A DNA stretch of 64,000 nucleotides from Caulobacter sp. 602-2 (lineage in GTDB: Bacteria > Pseudomonadota > Alphaproteobacteria > Caulobacterales > Caulobacteraceae): NCBI RefSeq assembly GCF_011043625.1, contig NZ_JAAKGT010000004.1, forward strand, positions 186,001-250,000, read 5' to 3'. Numbering within the stretch: the first letter of the stretch is position 1; each line of letters starts with the position of its first letter. The position numbers and the translations under genes were made by a program. The notes below the pieces were generated by a model. It ran no database searches. It had not been told where the DNA came from and saw only the letters and a list, made by a program, of their open reading frames with translations. This document shows positions 37,995-49,702 of this stretch, in pieces.

Positions 37995-39959
37995 ATGTTC
38001 AAATCTTCCGCGCTGGCCCTTCCGGCCGCCGCCGTCGCCGCGATGTGGACTGGTCACGCCGCCGCCGCCGACAAGCCCGTCTACGCCGCGCCCGTGGCCT
38101 GGGTGGACGTCGCGCCGATCCCCGCCGTCCAGGCCGGACCCGAGACCCCCGCCACCCAAGTGCTGCTCGACGACAGCCAGACCAGGCTCGAGCGCTCGGG
38201 AGGGACCTTCTACAGCCGCCGCGTCGTCCGCATCGTGAAGACCGAGGGGCTGTCGGGCTCCGGCTCACGCTCGGTGTCGTGGAACCCGACCGCCGAGACG
38301 GTCACCCTGCACACCCTGGCCATCCGCCGCGGCGACCAGGTCATCGACCTGCTGCAAGGCGGCAAGGACGTGCTGGTCATCCGCCGCGAGACCAATCTCG
38401 AACGCGCCATGCTCGACGGCCGCCTGACCGCCAGCATCCAGATCAAGGACCTTCAGGTCGGCGACGTGGTCGACTGGGCCTACACCGTCCATCGCACCGA
38501 GCCGCTGCTCGACAATCGCGGCCAGACCTTCGAGCGCATGGGCTGGGCCGGCAAGATCGGCCGCTACCGGGTGCGCATCGAGTGGCCGCAGGACAATCCG
38601 GTGATCTGGAAGGCCTCGACCGGCTTCCCGCAGCCGGCCGTCGCCAAGGTCGACGGCTTCACCCGCCTGAACGTGGATCTGACCGACGCCGAGGCGCCCA
38701 AGGCCCCGGCCGGCGCGCCGCTGCGCTTCCTGCGGGTGGGCGAGCTGCAGGCCTCGACCTATGCCGACTGGGCCGAGATCTCGCGGCGCATGTACCCCCT
38801 CTACGACAAGGCCGCGCAGTTGGCGCCGGACTCGCCCGTGCGGGCCGAGATCGCCCGCATCGCCGCCCAGACCAAGGACCCCAAGGAGCGCGCCTTCGCG
38901 GCCCTGCAGCTGGTCGAGGACAAGACCCGCTACCTGGCGCTCAGCATGGGCGACGGCGGCTACCGGCCGGCCCCGGCCGACGAGACCTGGGCCCGCCGCT
39001 TCGGCGACTGCAAGGGCAAGACGGTGCTGCTGCTGGCCCTGCTGCGCGGCCTGGGCGTCGGCGCCGAGCCGGCCATCGTCTCGACCAGCGGCGGCGATGG
39101 CATGGACGAGCGCGTGGCCGCCGCCGGTCAGTTCAACCACATCATCGTGCGCGCCCGCATCGACGGGAAGAGCTACTGGCTGGACGGCACGCGCGCGGGC
39201 GACAAGGGCGGCCTCGACCGCCTGCGTCCGCCAGGCTTCCGCTGGGCCCTGCCGGTGCGCGCCAAGGGGGCGAGCCTGGAGCCGGTCGAGCAGCCGCCGC
39301 TGACCGAGGCCCAGAACGACAACCGGCTGCACATCGACGCCTCCGCGGGCCTCGACAAGCCGGCGCAGGTGCGGGTCGACATCCTGATGCGCGGCGACAT
39401 GGCGCGGGGCTTCTCGCGATCGCTGGAAACCGCGCCCAAGGCCGACGTCGAGCGCGGGCTCAAGCAGACCCTGTCCAAGTCGATGAGCTGGATCACGCTG
39501 GAGACGGTTGAGTGGAAGCAGGCCGAAAGCGGCGACCTCTCCATCACGATGACCGGGACGGGCGCGCCGGAATGGCGTCTGAACGACGACCTGGGCGTGC
39601 GCGAACTCAAGCTCGACGAGGGCGAGGGTTCCGGCGCGGCCTTCCCGCGCCGCCAGCCGGGCCCCAACGACACCGCGCCCTTCGCCCTGCGCTATCCCAT
39701 CTTCACCCGCAGCTCGATCGAGGTGGTGCTGCCGGGCAAGGGCGAGGGCTTCAGCGTCAAGGGCGTCAACGGCGAGGACGCCGCCACCGGCTACCGCGTG
39801 GCCAAGTCGGCCAAGGTGGTCGACGGCGTCGCCCGCTTCGAGACCGAGACCCGCGGCGAGGCCAGGGAACTGCCGTTCGCCCAGGTCGACGCAGCCAACG
39901 CCGCCATCCGCAAGGCCGCCTACGACGTTCGCATCGTCCGGGCGCCGAAGGGCCTTTAG
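37995..39959 (+). CDS. Secreted DUF3857/transglutaminase-like protein
   Basis: Protein of 654 aa with a signal peptide (MFKSSALALPAAAVAAMWTG, cleavage near HAAAA). An N-terminal DUF3857 domain covers about residues 60-240. The transglutaminase-like core lies near 320-400, with the likely catalytic Cys in RRFGDCKGKTVLLLALLR, His in GQFNHIIV and Asp in SYWLDGTRAG. A C-terminal DUF-type region follows. The natural reaction is unknown; such proteins may act as cysteine proteases or protein-modifying enzymes in the periplasm. It is separated from rpsA by the terminator and seems to be transcribed alone. Confidence 0.88.
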   Translation: MFKSSALALPAAAVAAMWTGHAAAADKPVYAAPVAWVDVAPIPAVQAGPETPATQVLLDDSQTRLERSGGTFYSRRVVRIVKTEGLSGSGSRSVSWNPTAETVTLHTLAIRRGDQVIDLLQGGKDVLVIRRETNLERAMLDGRLTASIQIKDLQVGDVVDWAYTVHRTEPLLDNRGQTFERMGWAGKIGRYRVRIEWPQDNPVIWKASTGFPQPAVAKVDGFTRLNVDLTDAEAPKAPAGAPLRFLRVGELQASTYADWAEISRRMYPLYDKAAQLAPDSPVRAEIARIAAQTKDPKERAFAALQLVEDKTRYLALSMGDGGYRPAPADETWARRFGDCKGKTVLLLALLRGLGVGAEPAIVSTSGGDGMDERVAAAGQFNHIIVRARIDGKSYWLDGTRAGDKGGLDRLRPPGFRWALPVRAKGASLEPVEQPPLTEAQNDNRLHIDASAGLDKPAQVRVDILMRGDMARGFSRSLETAPKADVERGLKQTLSKSMSWITLETVEWKQAESGDLSITMTGTGAPEWRLNDDLGVRELKLDEGEGSGAAFPRRQPGPNDTAPFALRYPIFTRSSIEVVLPGKGEGFSVKGVNGEDAATGYRVAKSAKVVDGVARFETETRGEARELPFAQVDAANAAIRKAAYDVRIVRAPKGL

Positions 39960-40046
39960 ATAACGGCTCGCAACCTTTTCCTTGAAGATTCCGGCCTGCT
40001 TGGGCAAAGGTCGCGGCGCGCCGCTCCCTCGGCGCAGGGGATATCG

Positions 40047-40328
40047 ATGATCAAGTCTGAACTCATCGCCAGGCTCGCGAACGAAAATCCGCACCTGACG
40101 CAGAAGGATGTCGAGCGTGTGGTGGGCGTCATCCTGGAGCGGATGATCAACGCCCTGGAGGCCGGCGGTCGTGTCGAGCTGCGCGGCTTCGGGGCCCTGT
40201 CGGTGCGCTCGCGCCCGGCCCGCGCCGGTCGCAACCCGCGCACGGGGGAAACCGTCGACGTCCGCGCCAAGCACGTGCCGTTCTTCAAGAGCGGCAAGGA
40301 ACTGCGCGCCCGCCTGAACGCCGAGTAG
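40047..40328 (+). CDS. ihfB: Integration host factor, beta subunit
   Basis: DNA-bending protein of 93 aa, partner of IhfA. The HU/IHF fold starts with [20 protein letters not shown]. The beta arms contain [20 protein letters not shown], with the conserved Pro of the DNA-intercalating loop in RNPRTGE. The last residues suit the beta subunit ([11 protein letters not shown]). In Caulobacter IHF takes part in cell-cycle promoters. Position after rpsA, with one inserted gene, is close to the widespread rpsA-ihfB pairing. Confidence 0.96.
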   Translation: MIKSELIARLANENPHLTQKDVERVVGVILERMINALEAGGRVELRGFGALSVRSRPARAGRNPRTGETVDVRAKHVPFFKSGKELRARLNAE

Positions 40329-40409
40329 TCGACCGGCCGACTCTCTTGCCCCTGGCGGCGAACCGGCTCAGCCTTTCGGCGTTCCGGTTAGCCACGAGGG
40401 GATTTGCGC

Positions 40410-40943
40410 ATGAGCATCGTCAAGGAATTCCGCGAGTTCATCGCCCGCGGCAACGTCATCGACCTGGCCGTCGGCGTGATCATCGGCGCGGCCTTCAACG
40501 GCATCGTCAAGAGCCTGGTCGACCAGGTGATCATGCCGCCGATCGGCCTGCTGACCGGCGGGCTGGACTTCTCCAAGCTGGAATGGGTGCTGCGGGCCGA
40601 GGATCCCGCCACCGAGGCGATCGAGAAGGTCGCCATCCAATACGGCGCCTTCATCAACACCCTGATCCAGTTCTTCATCGTCGCGGCGGTGGTGTTCCTG
40701 CTGGTCAAGCTGGTCAACCAGATCCGTCGCGCCGACGCCGTCGAACCGGCTCCCGAGGCGCCGGCCGCGCCGACCCCGGAAGAAAAGCTGCTGACCGAGA
40801 TCCGCGACCTGCTGGCCAAGCCGGCCGTCGCCGCCGTCGTCCCGGCCGCCGCTGAAAAGCCCGCGCCGGCCGCGAAGGCCGCCGCCGCGCCGAAAGCAGC
40901 GCCCGCCAAGAAGCCGGCCGCTCCGCGCAAGCCGAAGGGGTGA
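40410..40943 (+). CDS. mscL: Large-conductance mechanosensitive channel MscL
   Basis: Inner-membrane channel of 177 aa that opens under osmotic stress. The conserved part (residues 1-115) has the N-terminal helix [20 protein letters not shown] and a second membrane segment ([18 protein letters not shown], about 88-105). The tail after that (about 115-177) is unusually long and rich in Ala, Pro and Lys; E. coli MscL has 136 residues. ATG 40410 is preferred to TTG 40404 because of the spacing to the GAGGGG site upstream and because [11 protein letters not shown] is the usual start. Confidence 0.92.
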   Translation: MSIVKEFREFIARGNVIDLAVGVIIGAAFNGIVKSLVDQVIMPPIGLLTGGLDFSKLEWVLRAEDPATEAIEKVAIQYGAFINTLIQFFIVAAVVFLLVKLVNQIRRADAVEPAPEAPAAPTPEEKLLTEIRDLLAKPAVAAVVPAAAEKPAPAAKAAAAPKAAPAKKPAAPRKPKG

Positions 40944-40952
40944 TCTGTAGAT

Positions 40953-41068
40953 CCTCCTCCTGAAGGGGGAGGTGGCCCGAAGGGCCGAAGGGGGGAAGCG
41001 GCTGCTGACAAGCCGCTGCAATTTCCCCCTCAGTCGCTCTGCGACAGCTCCCCCCTCAGGGGGAGCAT
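40953..41068. repeat. Intergenic repeat element, copy 3
   Basis: Two halves occupy the mscL-DUF1674 gap. The first (40953-40995) has CTCCTCCTGAAGGGGGAGG and AGGGCCGAAGGGGG. The second (41022-41068) has CTCAGTCGCTCTGCGACAGC and a CCCCCTCAGGGGG inverted pair, and is nearly the same as 2408-2452 (CTCAGTCGCTACGCGACAGC). The two copies lie in the same relative positions, one in the opposite order, which suggests a mobile or REP-like family. Confidence 0.7.
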
Positions 41069-41074
41069 CGGATC

Positions 41075-41311
41075 TCAGAAATCCACCGCCACGCCCTTGC
41101 GCTCCCAGTCGCCGAACCGCGTGGGTTCGGGGCCGTCGCGGCCGCCCTTCTCGGCGGGCAGGGCGCTGGCCGCTTCGGCCTCGCGGCGAGCGGCGGCCTC
41201 TTCCAGCGCGCGGCGGGCGGCGGGGCTCAGATCCTTGCCGGGCGCGGCGCCCAGGCGGGCCAGTTCAGGGTCCTGAACCTCGGAAAACGGGGGAGAAAGA
41301 TCGTCGGACAT
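41075..41311 (-). CDS. DUF1674 protein (SDHAF4-like)
   Basis: Small protein of 78 aa. The C-terminal motif GPEPTRFGDWERKGVAVDF is the hallmark of DUF1674, whose eukaryotic member SDHAF4 helps assemble the flavinated succinate dehydrogenase subunit. The middle is Ala/Glu/Arg-rich and helical. Whether the bacterial protein has the same role is inferred from the family. The gene is alone on the minus strand, its 3' end close to the repeat element, and divergent from rsmB. Confidence 0.85.
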   Translation of the reverse strand: MSDDLSPPFSEVQDPELARLGAAPGKDLSPAARRALEEAAARREAEAASALPAEKGGRDGPEPTRFGDWERKGVAVDF

Positions 41312-41389
41312 GGTGTTTCATAGCACGCAAGCGTCGATGGAGCATCCAAGGGGCTTGCGCTTTGGCGCATTGCGGGGCACGGCGGGGCG

Positions 41390-42673
41390 GTGACTCAGGA
41401 ACTGAACGACGGCCTTCCCGCCCGGGAAGCGGCCCTCGCCCTACTCGACGCGGCCCTTTCGCGCCGCGGCGGCCTCGACGAGGCCGCGACGACCAACGCT
41501 TTCCGCGCCCTGGAGCCGCGTGAGCGCGCCTTCGCGCGCGCGCTCGCCATGGCCGCCCTGCGCCGTCTGGGGCCCGTCGATCGGGCTCTCGCCGCCAAGC
41601 TCAGCAAGGAGCCGCCGCCGCGCGTGCGCAACCTGCTGCGGCTCGGCGCGACCCAGGCTTTCTTCCTCGACGTGCCCGCCTTCGCGGCGGTGGCCACCAG
41701 CGTCGAACTGGCCGGGGCCAACAAAGCCAGCCGTCCGTTCAAGGGCCTGGTCAACGCCGTGCTGCGCGGCTTGCTGCGCGACGGCGCTCCGCCCGACGAC
41801 CCCTCGACCCTGGTGCCGCCGTGGCTGTTCGCCCGCTGGGCCGGCGCTTGGGGCCAGGACGACGCCCGCGCCCTGGCGGCCGTGGTGGCCGAGGAGCCGG
41901 CCACCGACCTTTCCCTCAAGCCCGGGACCGACGTGGCCGCCCTGGCCGAGGCCATCGAGGCCGAGGTCCTGCCCGGCGACACCCTGCGCACGCGCCGCCG
42001 CGGCGACGTCGCCGGCTGGCCCGACTTCGAGGCCGGGACCTGGTGGGTGCAGGACGCCGCCGCCGCTATTCCGGCCCGCCTGCTGGACGTGAAGCCGGGC
42101 GAGACCGCCGTCGACCTCTGCGCCGCGCCGGGCGGCAAGACCCTGCAGCTGGCCGCTACGGGGGCCAAGGTCGTGGCCGTCGACCGTTCGGCGGCCCGTC
42201 TGAAGCGCGTGACCGAAAACCTCGCCCGCATCGGCCTGGAAGCCGAGGTCGTGGCCGCCGACGCCTCGACCTGGGACGACGCGCGCACCTTCGACGCCGT
42301 GCTGCTGGACGCCCCGTGCTCGGCCACCGGCACCTTCCGCCGCCACCCCGACGTGCTGTGGGCCGCGCGCCCCGGCGACGTGGCCAGCCTGGCGACCGTG
42401 CAGTCGGCCCTGCTGGACAGCGCCGCCAGGCGCACCGCGCCGGGCGGCCGGCTGGTCTATTGCGTCTGCTCGCTGGAGCCGGAGGAGGGCGAGGCCCAGG
42501 TCGAGGCCTTCCTGGCCCGGCATCCGGAGTTCTCGCTGTCGCCGATCGGCGCCGGCGAGGGCGGCGCCCCCGAGGGCAGCCTGACCGCCCGCGGGACGCT
42601 GCGCCTGCTGCCCCACCATCGCGAAGGGGGCCAGGACGGCTTCTTCGCGGCCCGTTTCGTCAAGGCCGCGTAA
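41390..42673 (+). CDS. rsmB: 16S rRNA (cytosine-C5)-methyltransferase RsmB-type
   Basis: Enzyme of 427 aa that makes m5C967 in 16S rRNA. The N-terminal NusB-like RNA-binding domain covers about residues 10-140 (LEPRERAFARALAMAALRRL). The SAM-binding methyltransferase domain carries LCAAPGGKTLQLAATGA, DAPCSATGTFRRHPDVLW (first catalytic Cys region) and YCVCSLEPEEGE (second Cys). The GTG start at 41390 gives full family length. rpe starts 59 bp downstream. Confidence 0.93.
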   Translation: MTQELNDGLPAREAALALLDAALSRRGGLDEAATTNAFRALEPRERAFARALAMAALRRLGPVDRALAAKLSKEPPPRVRNLLRLGATQAFFLDVPAFAAVATSVELAGANKASRPFKGLVNAVLRGLLRDGAPPDDPSTLVPPWLFARWAGAWGQDDARALAAVVAEEPATDLSLKPGTDVAALAEAIEAEVLPGDTLRTRRRGDVAGWPDFEAGTWWVQDAAAAIPARLLDVKPGETAVDLCAAPGGKTLQLAATGAKVVAVDRSAARLKRVTENLARIGLEAEVVAADASTWDDARTFDAVLLDAPCSATGTFRRHPDVLWAARPGDVASLATVQSALLDSAARRTAPGGRLVYCVCSLEPEEGEAQVEAFLARHPEFSLSPIGAGEGGAPEGSLTARGTLRLLPHHREGGQDGFFAARFVKAA

Positions 42674-42732
42674 GGCTGGAACTCAACCGCTCGCTTGTAG
42701 CGCGAGCCTTTGCCCGGTAAGCCAAGAACACC

Positions 42733-43392
42733 ATGACCGCGCCGATCATCGCTCCGTCGATCCTCGCCTCCGACTTCGCCAAGTTGGGCGCCGAAGTGGC
42801 CGCCATCGAGGCGGCCGGCGCCGACTGGGTGCATGTCGACGTCATGGACGGCCATTTCGTGCCGAACATCACGCTCGGTCCCGACATCGTCAAAGCGATC
42901 CGGCCGCACGCCAAGATCCCGTTCGACGTGCACCTGATGATCAGCCCGGCCGACCCGTACCTGGAGGCCTTCCGCGAGGCCGGCGCCGACATCATCAGCA
43001 TCCACCCGGAAGCCGGCCCGCACCTGCACCGCTCGCTCAAGCGCATCCGCCAGCTGGGCGCCAAGGCGGGCGTGGTGTTCAATCCCTCGACCAGCCTCGA
43101 CCACGTCGAATGGATCCTCGAGGACGTCGACCTGGTGCTCGTGATGTCGGTGAACCCCGGCTTCGGCGGCCAGAGCTTCATCCCGGGCCAGCTGCGCAAG
43201 GTCGAGGCCCTGCGCAAGATGATCGACGCCCAGGGCCTGGACATCATCCTGGAAGTCGACGGCGGCGTGACCCCGGTCACCGCGCCCCAGTGCGTCTCTG
43301 CCGGCGCCACGGCCCTGGTGGCCGGTTCGGCGGTGTTCAAGGGCGGTCCGGACGCCTACGCCGCCAACATCAGCGCGCTCAAAGGGGGCTGA
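42733..43392 (+). CDS. rpe: Ribulose-phosphate 3-epimerase
   Basis: TIM-barrel enzyme of 219 aa that interconverts ribulose-5-phosphate and xylulose-5-phosphate in the pentose phosphate pathway. Motifs are [11 protein letters not shown] near residue 8, [18 protein letters not shown] (metal ligands His and Asp), [14 protein letters not shown] and LEVDGGV. Length is typical. The next gene starts 9 bp after its stop, so the heparinase-like gene is probably in the same operon. Confidence 0.97.
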   Translation: MTAPIIAPSILASDFAKLGAEVAAIEAAGADWVHVDVMDGHFVPNITLGPDIVKAIRPHAKIPFDVHLMISPADPYLEAFREAGADIISIHPEAGPHLHRSLKRIRQLGAKAGVVFNPSTSLDHVEWILEDVDLVLVMSVNPGFGGQSFIPGQLRKVEALRKMIDAQGLDIILEVDGGVTPVTAPQCVSAGATALVAGSAVFKGGPDAYAANISALKGG

Positions 43393-43401
43393 CGCCACGG
43401 C

Positions 43402-45138
43402 ATGACCGGCGCGCCCGCCACGCCCTCCGCATCCAAGCCCGCCGGGCGTCCCCTGCGGCGCGGAGTCGTGTTGGCGCGATCGGTCTCGGCCTCGGCCCGC
43501 TCGGCCGTCGAGCGCGAATGGTTCGGCTCGCCGCCGCATCGGGCCCTGATCACCGCCCCACGTCCTGTCGGCCTGTCGGCGCGCCCGCACGACCCTCGTC
43601 CCGTCGACATCCAGCGCGGCCGCCAGCTGCTGGACGGCGTGCTGACCCTGCATGACGAGAGCCTGAAGGTCGGGGCCGAGGGCGACCCCTTCGACACCCC
43701 CAGTCCCTCGCGCGCCTTCGCCGTGGCCCTGCATCGCTTCGACTGGCTGCCGGGCCTTCTGGCCCAGGGGCCCGAGGGGGCGCGCCGGGCGCTGCGCCTG
43801 ATCCAGGACTGGCGCCGAGTGTTCGGGACCTGGAACGCCTTCTCGTGGTCGGGCGAGTGCCTGGAGCGCCGCACGTTCCATCTGGCCTGCGCCGCCAAGA
43901 CCCTGTCGCCGGGCGCCTCCGACGCCGAGACCGCCGCCCTGGCGCTGGACGTGGCCCGCGGCGCGCGCCAGCTGATGAAGGCCTCCGACGCCCCCGACCG
44001 CGCGCTTGAGCGGGCGGTGGTGGTGGCCGTGGCCGGTACGGCCCTGGTGGGCAAGGCGGCCGACCGGCTGATGGCCGAAGGCCTGCGCCGCATCGCCCGC
44101 GACATCGACGCCATCGTCCTGGCCGACGGCGGCCACGCCTCGCGCTCGCCCGAGGCCGGGCTGGAGCTTTTGTTCGACCTGCTCACCCTCGACGACGCCC
44201 TGGGCCAGCGCGGCCGGCCGACGCCCGAGGCGATCAGCCGGGCCATCGACCGCCTGTCGTCGGGCGCGCGCTTCTTCACCCTGGCCGACGGCAAGCTGGC
44301 GGCCTTCCATGGCGGCGAGACGGTCGAACCGGCCCGCATCGCCGCCGCCCTGGCCCATGACGACCATGGACCGCGCCCGCCGATGGACATGCCGCACGCC
44401 GGCTTCCAGAAGATGCAGGGCGGTGCGATCCAAGTGCTGGCCGACGCCGGCGCGCCCCCGGTCGGCGCGCTCAGCCGTTCGGCCTGCGCCCAGCCGGCGG
44501 CGCTGGAGATCGTCTGCGGCAAGGACCGGCTGATCACCTCCAGCGGCTGGAGCCCCGAGGCCGCCAACGCCCAGGCTTTCCGCCTATCCGACGCGGCCTC
44601 GACGGTGTCGGTGGGCGAGGGATCCGCCGGACGGCCGCTGTCGGGCTTCCGCGCCGCGGCGCTGGGTCCCTGGCTGGTCGACGGCGCCACCAGTGTCGAA
44701 TCCCGCCGCCACGACGGCGAGCAGGGCGTCTGGCTCGACATCGTCCACGACGGTTGGCGCCGGCTGGGCCTCAAGCACGCCCGTCGCCTGTTTCTCGACC
44801 TGGCGGCCGACGAGTTGCGCGGCGAGGACAGCCTGATCCCGATGGCCGAGGCCAAGGCCGACGGTCCGCGCCGCTATCACCCGTTCAAGATCAGCTTCCA
44901 CCTGCACCCCAACGCCCGCGCCTCGCTGGCGCGCGACGGCAAGAGCGTGCTGATCAAGGGCCCGTCCAACGTCGGCTGGTGGCTGCGCAACGACGCGCCC
45001 GATGTCGCCGTCCTGGCCGCACCCCACTTCGACCACGGCCATGCCCGCCAGGCCGGGGTGATCGTGCTGAAAAGCCAGGTCCGCGCCGAGAAGGGCGCCA
45101 AGATTCGCTGGAAACTGGCCCGGGCGACGGATCACTAG
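43402..45138 (+). CDS. Heparinase II/III-family protein
   Basis: Protein of 578 aa. The N-terminal part (about 60-300) is a helical toroid-like region. The C-terminal half (about 310-560) resembles the Heparinase_II_III beta-sandwich domain, with MPHAGFQKMQGG, YHPFKISFHLHPNARASLAR and GVWLDIVHDGWRRLG as recognisable segments. No signal peptide is seen. In related genomes this gene sits near rsmB and purH, suggesting a housekeeping function rather than polysaccharide use, but its reaction is unknown. A small terminator follows before the convergent transporter gene. Confidence 0.85.
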   Translation: MTGAPATPSASKPAGRPLRRGVVLARSVSASARSAVEREWFGSPPHRALITAPRPVGLSARPHDPRPVDIQRGRQLLDGVLTLHDESLKVGAEGDPFDTPSPSRAFAVALHRFDWLPGLLAQGPEGARRALRLIQDWRRVFGTWNAFSWSGECLERRTFHLACAAKTLSPGASDAETAALALDVARGARQLMKASDAPDRALERAVVVAVAGTALVGKAADRLMAEGLRRIARDIDAIVLADGGHASRSPEAGLELLFDLLTLDDALGQRGRPTPEAISRAIDRLSSGARFFTLADGKLAAFHGGETVEPARIAAALAHDDHGPRPPMDMPHAGFQKMQGGAIQVLADAGAPPVGALSRSACAQPAALEIVCGKDRLITSSGWSPEAANAQAFRLSDAASTVSVGEGSAGRPLSGFRAAALGPWLVDGATSVESRRHDGEQGVWLDIVHDGWRRLGLKHARRLFLDLAADELRGEDSLIPMAEAKADGPRRYHPFKISFHLHPNARASLARDGKSVLIKGPSNVGWWLRNDAPDVAVLAAPHFDHGHARQAGVIVLKSQVRAEKGAKIRWKLARATDH

Positions 45139-45145
45139 AAATCTC

Positions 45146-45168
45146 CCTCTCCCCACGGGAGAGGTTTT
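45146..45168 (+). terminator. Short terminator between the heparinase-like and MFS genes
   Basis: CCTCTCCC (45146-45153), loop CAC, and GGGAGAGG (45157-45164) followed by TTTTC. The sequence is related to the CTC-rich intergenic repeats elsewhere in the window, so a repeat copy may be serving as terminator. Confidence 0.75.
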
Positions 45169-45173
45169 CATGA

Positions 45174-46841
45174 TCAATCCAGCGACCTGTCCTTCGTCTC
45201 CGGCAGCAGGAACGCCGTCACCAGCACGCTGATCAGGGTGAAGAGCACCGGGTACCAGAGCCCGGCGTAGATATCCCCCACCGCCGCGACGATGGCGAAG
45301 GCGCTGAAGGGCACGAAGCCGCCGATCCAGCCGGTGCCGATATGATAGGGCAGCGACAGGGCCGTGTAGCGCACCTTGGTCGGGAAGAGCTCGACCAGGG
45401 CCGCCGCCAGGGGGCCGTAGAGGGCCGTGGCGCCGACCACGAACACCAGCAGCACGCCGAACACGCCTAGCAGGTTCATCCGCTCGGGATCGGCGGTGGT
45501 CGGATAGCCGGCCTTGGCCAGGGCGGCCTTGATCGCGGCCTCGCCGGCGGTCTTCACCGCCTTGGCCTCGGCGGCCGGCAGGCCCTTGGCGCTCTTGGAG
45601 ACGATGCGCGTCTCGCCCACCTGGACGATAGCCTGCGAACCGGCCGGACCGGCGTGGTTGGCGTAGGAGACGCCCGCATTGGCCAGGGCGCCCTTGGCGA
45701 TGTCGCAGGACGAGACGAAGGCGGCCTTGCCGATGGGGTCGAACTGCAGGGCGCAGTCGGCGGGATCGGCGGTGACGCTGACCGGCGCCTTGGCCGAGGC
45801 CTCGGCCAGGGCCGGGTTGGCGGCCTTTTCCAGCAGGTGGAAGCCGGGGAAGTAGAAGGCCAGGGCCAGGGTCATGCCGGCCAGCATCACCGGCTTGCGG
45901 CCGATCCTGTCCGACAGGGCGCCGAACACGACGTAGAGCACCGCGCTGACCGCCGCGGCGGCCATCATCAGGGCGTTGATCGTGCCGGGCGCGACCTTGA
46001 GGAACTTCTCCATGAAGGTCTGGATGTAGAAGAAGGTGGTGTACCAGACCGCCCCCTGGGCCGACATGACGGCGAAGAAGGCCAGCAAAACGAGCTTGAG
46101 GTTCTTCCACTGGCCGAAGGCCTCGGCATAGGGGGCCTTGGACGCCGCGCCCTCCTCCTTCATGCGGGCGAAGGTCGGGCTTTCGCTGAGCTTCAGCCGC
46201 ATCCACACCGAGACTGCCAGCAGGCCGATCGAGACGGCGAACGGGATGCGCCAGCCCCAGGCGTCGAAGGCCTCGGGTCCGACGAGCGCGCCCAGCGCCC
46301 AGCGGGTCGCCAGGATGACGAGCAGCGCCGCGAACAGGCCCAGCGAGGCCGAGCTCTGCACCCACGAGGTCGCCCGGCCGCGCTGTCCGGGCGGGGAGTG
46401 TTCGGCCACGTAGATGGCGGCCCCGCCGTACTCGCCGCCCAGCGCGAAGCCCTGCACGCAGCGCAGGATGATCAGCAGGATCGGGGCGATGATCCCCGCC
46501 TGCTGGAAGGTGGGCAGAAGGGCGATGGCGAAGGTCGCGCCGCCCATCAGGAGCACGGTGGCCAGGAACGCGCCCTTGCGGCCGGCCTGGTCGCCGATCT
46601 TGCCGAAGACGAGGGCGCCGAGTGGCCGGAAGGCGAAGCCCACCCCGAACAGGGCCAGGGCCGCCACGTAGCCGGCGGTGTCCGACAGGCCCGTGAAGAA
46701 GGTCTTGGAAATGACCTGGGCCAGGCTGCCGAAGATGAAGAAGTCGTACCACTCGAAGGCCGTGCCGGCCGACGAGGCCGCCACCACCGTGCGCATCGAC
46801 GCGCCCTTTTCCTTCGCGGCGCCGGCTGTCGTGTCCGTCAT
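45174..46841 (-). CDS. MFS transporter, metabolite:H+ symporter type, with large insertion
   Basis: Membrane protein of 555 aa, longer than the usual 430-450. The N-terminal half has six helices and the family motif GALVFGKIGDQAGRKG between helices 2 and 3. DRIGRKPVMLAG repeats it in the second half. After the helix ending FYFPGFHLLEKAAN (about residue 330), an extra soluble segment of about 105 residues (332-437) is inserted, with Ala/Lys-rich sequence and two cysteines (PADCALQ and SSCDIAK). The remaining helices follow. The family moves organic acids and osmolytes; the substrate is unknown. Confidence 0.87.
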   Translation of the reverse strand: MTDTTAGAAKEKGASMRTVVAASSAGTAFEWYDFFIFGSLAQVISKTFFTGLSDTAGYVAALALFGVGFAFRPLGALVFGKIGDQAGRKGAFLATVLLMGGATFAIALLPTFQQAGIIAPILLIILRCVQGFALGGEYGGAAIYVAEHSPPGQRGRATSWVQSSASLGLFAALLVILATRWALGALVGPEAFDAWGWRIPFAVSIGLLAVSVWMRLKLSESPTFARMKEEGAASKAPYAEAFGQWKNLKLVLLAFFAVMSAQGAVWYTTFFYIQTFMEKFLKVAPGTINALMMAAAAVSAVLYVVFGALSDRIGRKPVMLAGMTLALAFYFPGFHLLEKAANPALAEASAKAPVSVTADPADCALQFDPIGKAAFVSSCDIAKGALANAGVSYANHAGPAGSQAIVQVGETRIVSKSAKGLPAAEAKAVKTAGEAAIKAALAKAGYPTTADPERMNLLGVFGVLLVFVVGATALYGPLAAALVELFPTKVRYTALSLPYHIGTGWIGGFVPFSAFAIVAAVGDIYAGLWYPVLFTLISVLVTAFLLPETKDRSLD

Positions 46842-46916
46842 GCGGATCCCCCTAATTGGCAGGAGGATTAGACCGTAACGCCGGTCGCTGAAAAGGGCGC
46901 CGATCGCGTGACGTCG

Positions 46917-49586
<2,670 letters not shown>

Positions 49587-49702
49587 CCCAGCTCCCGGCG
49601 GAAGGTGAGGCGGATTGTCACGCCCAAGGGTAAACTTAAGGTTGGCGTGGCGGCGAGTTGGGGAGAAAGATTCCACCCGGCCGCGTGGGGCGGGGAGAAG
49701 CC

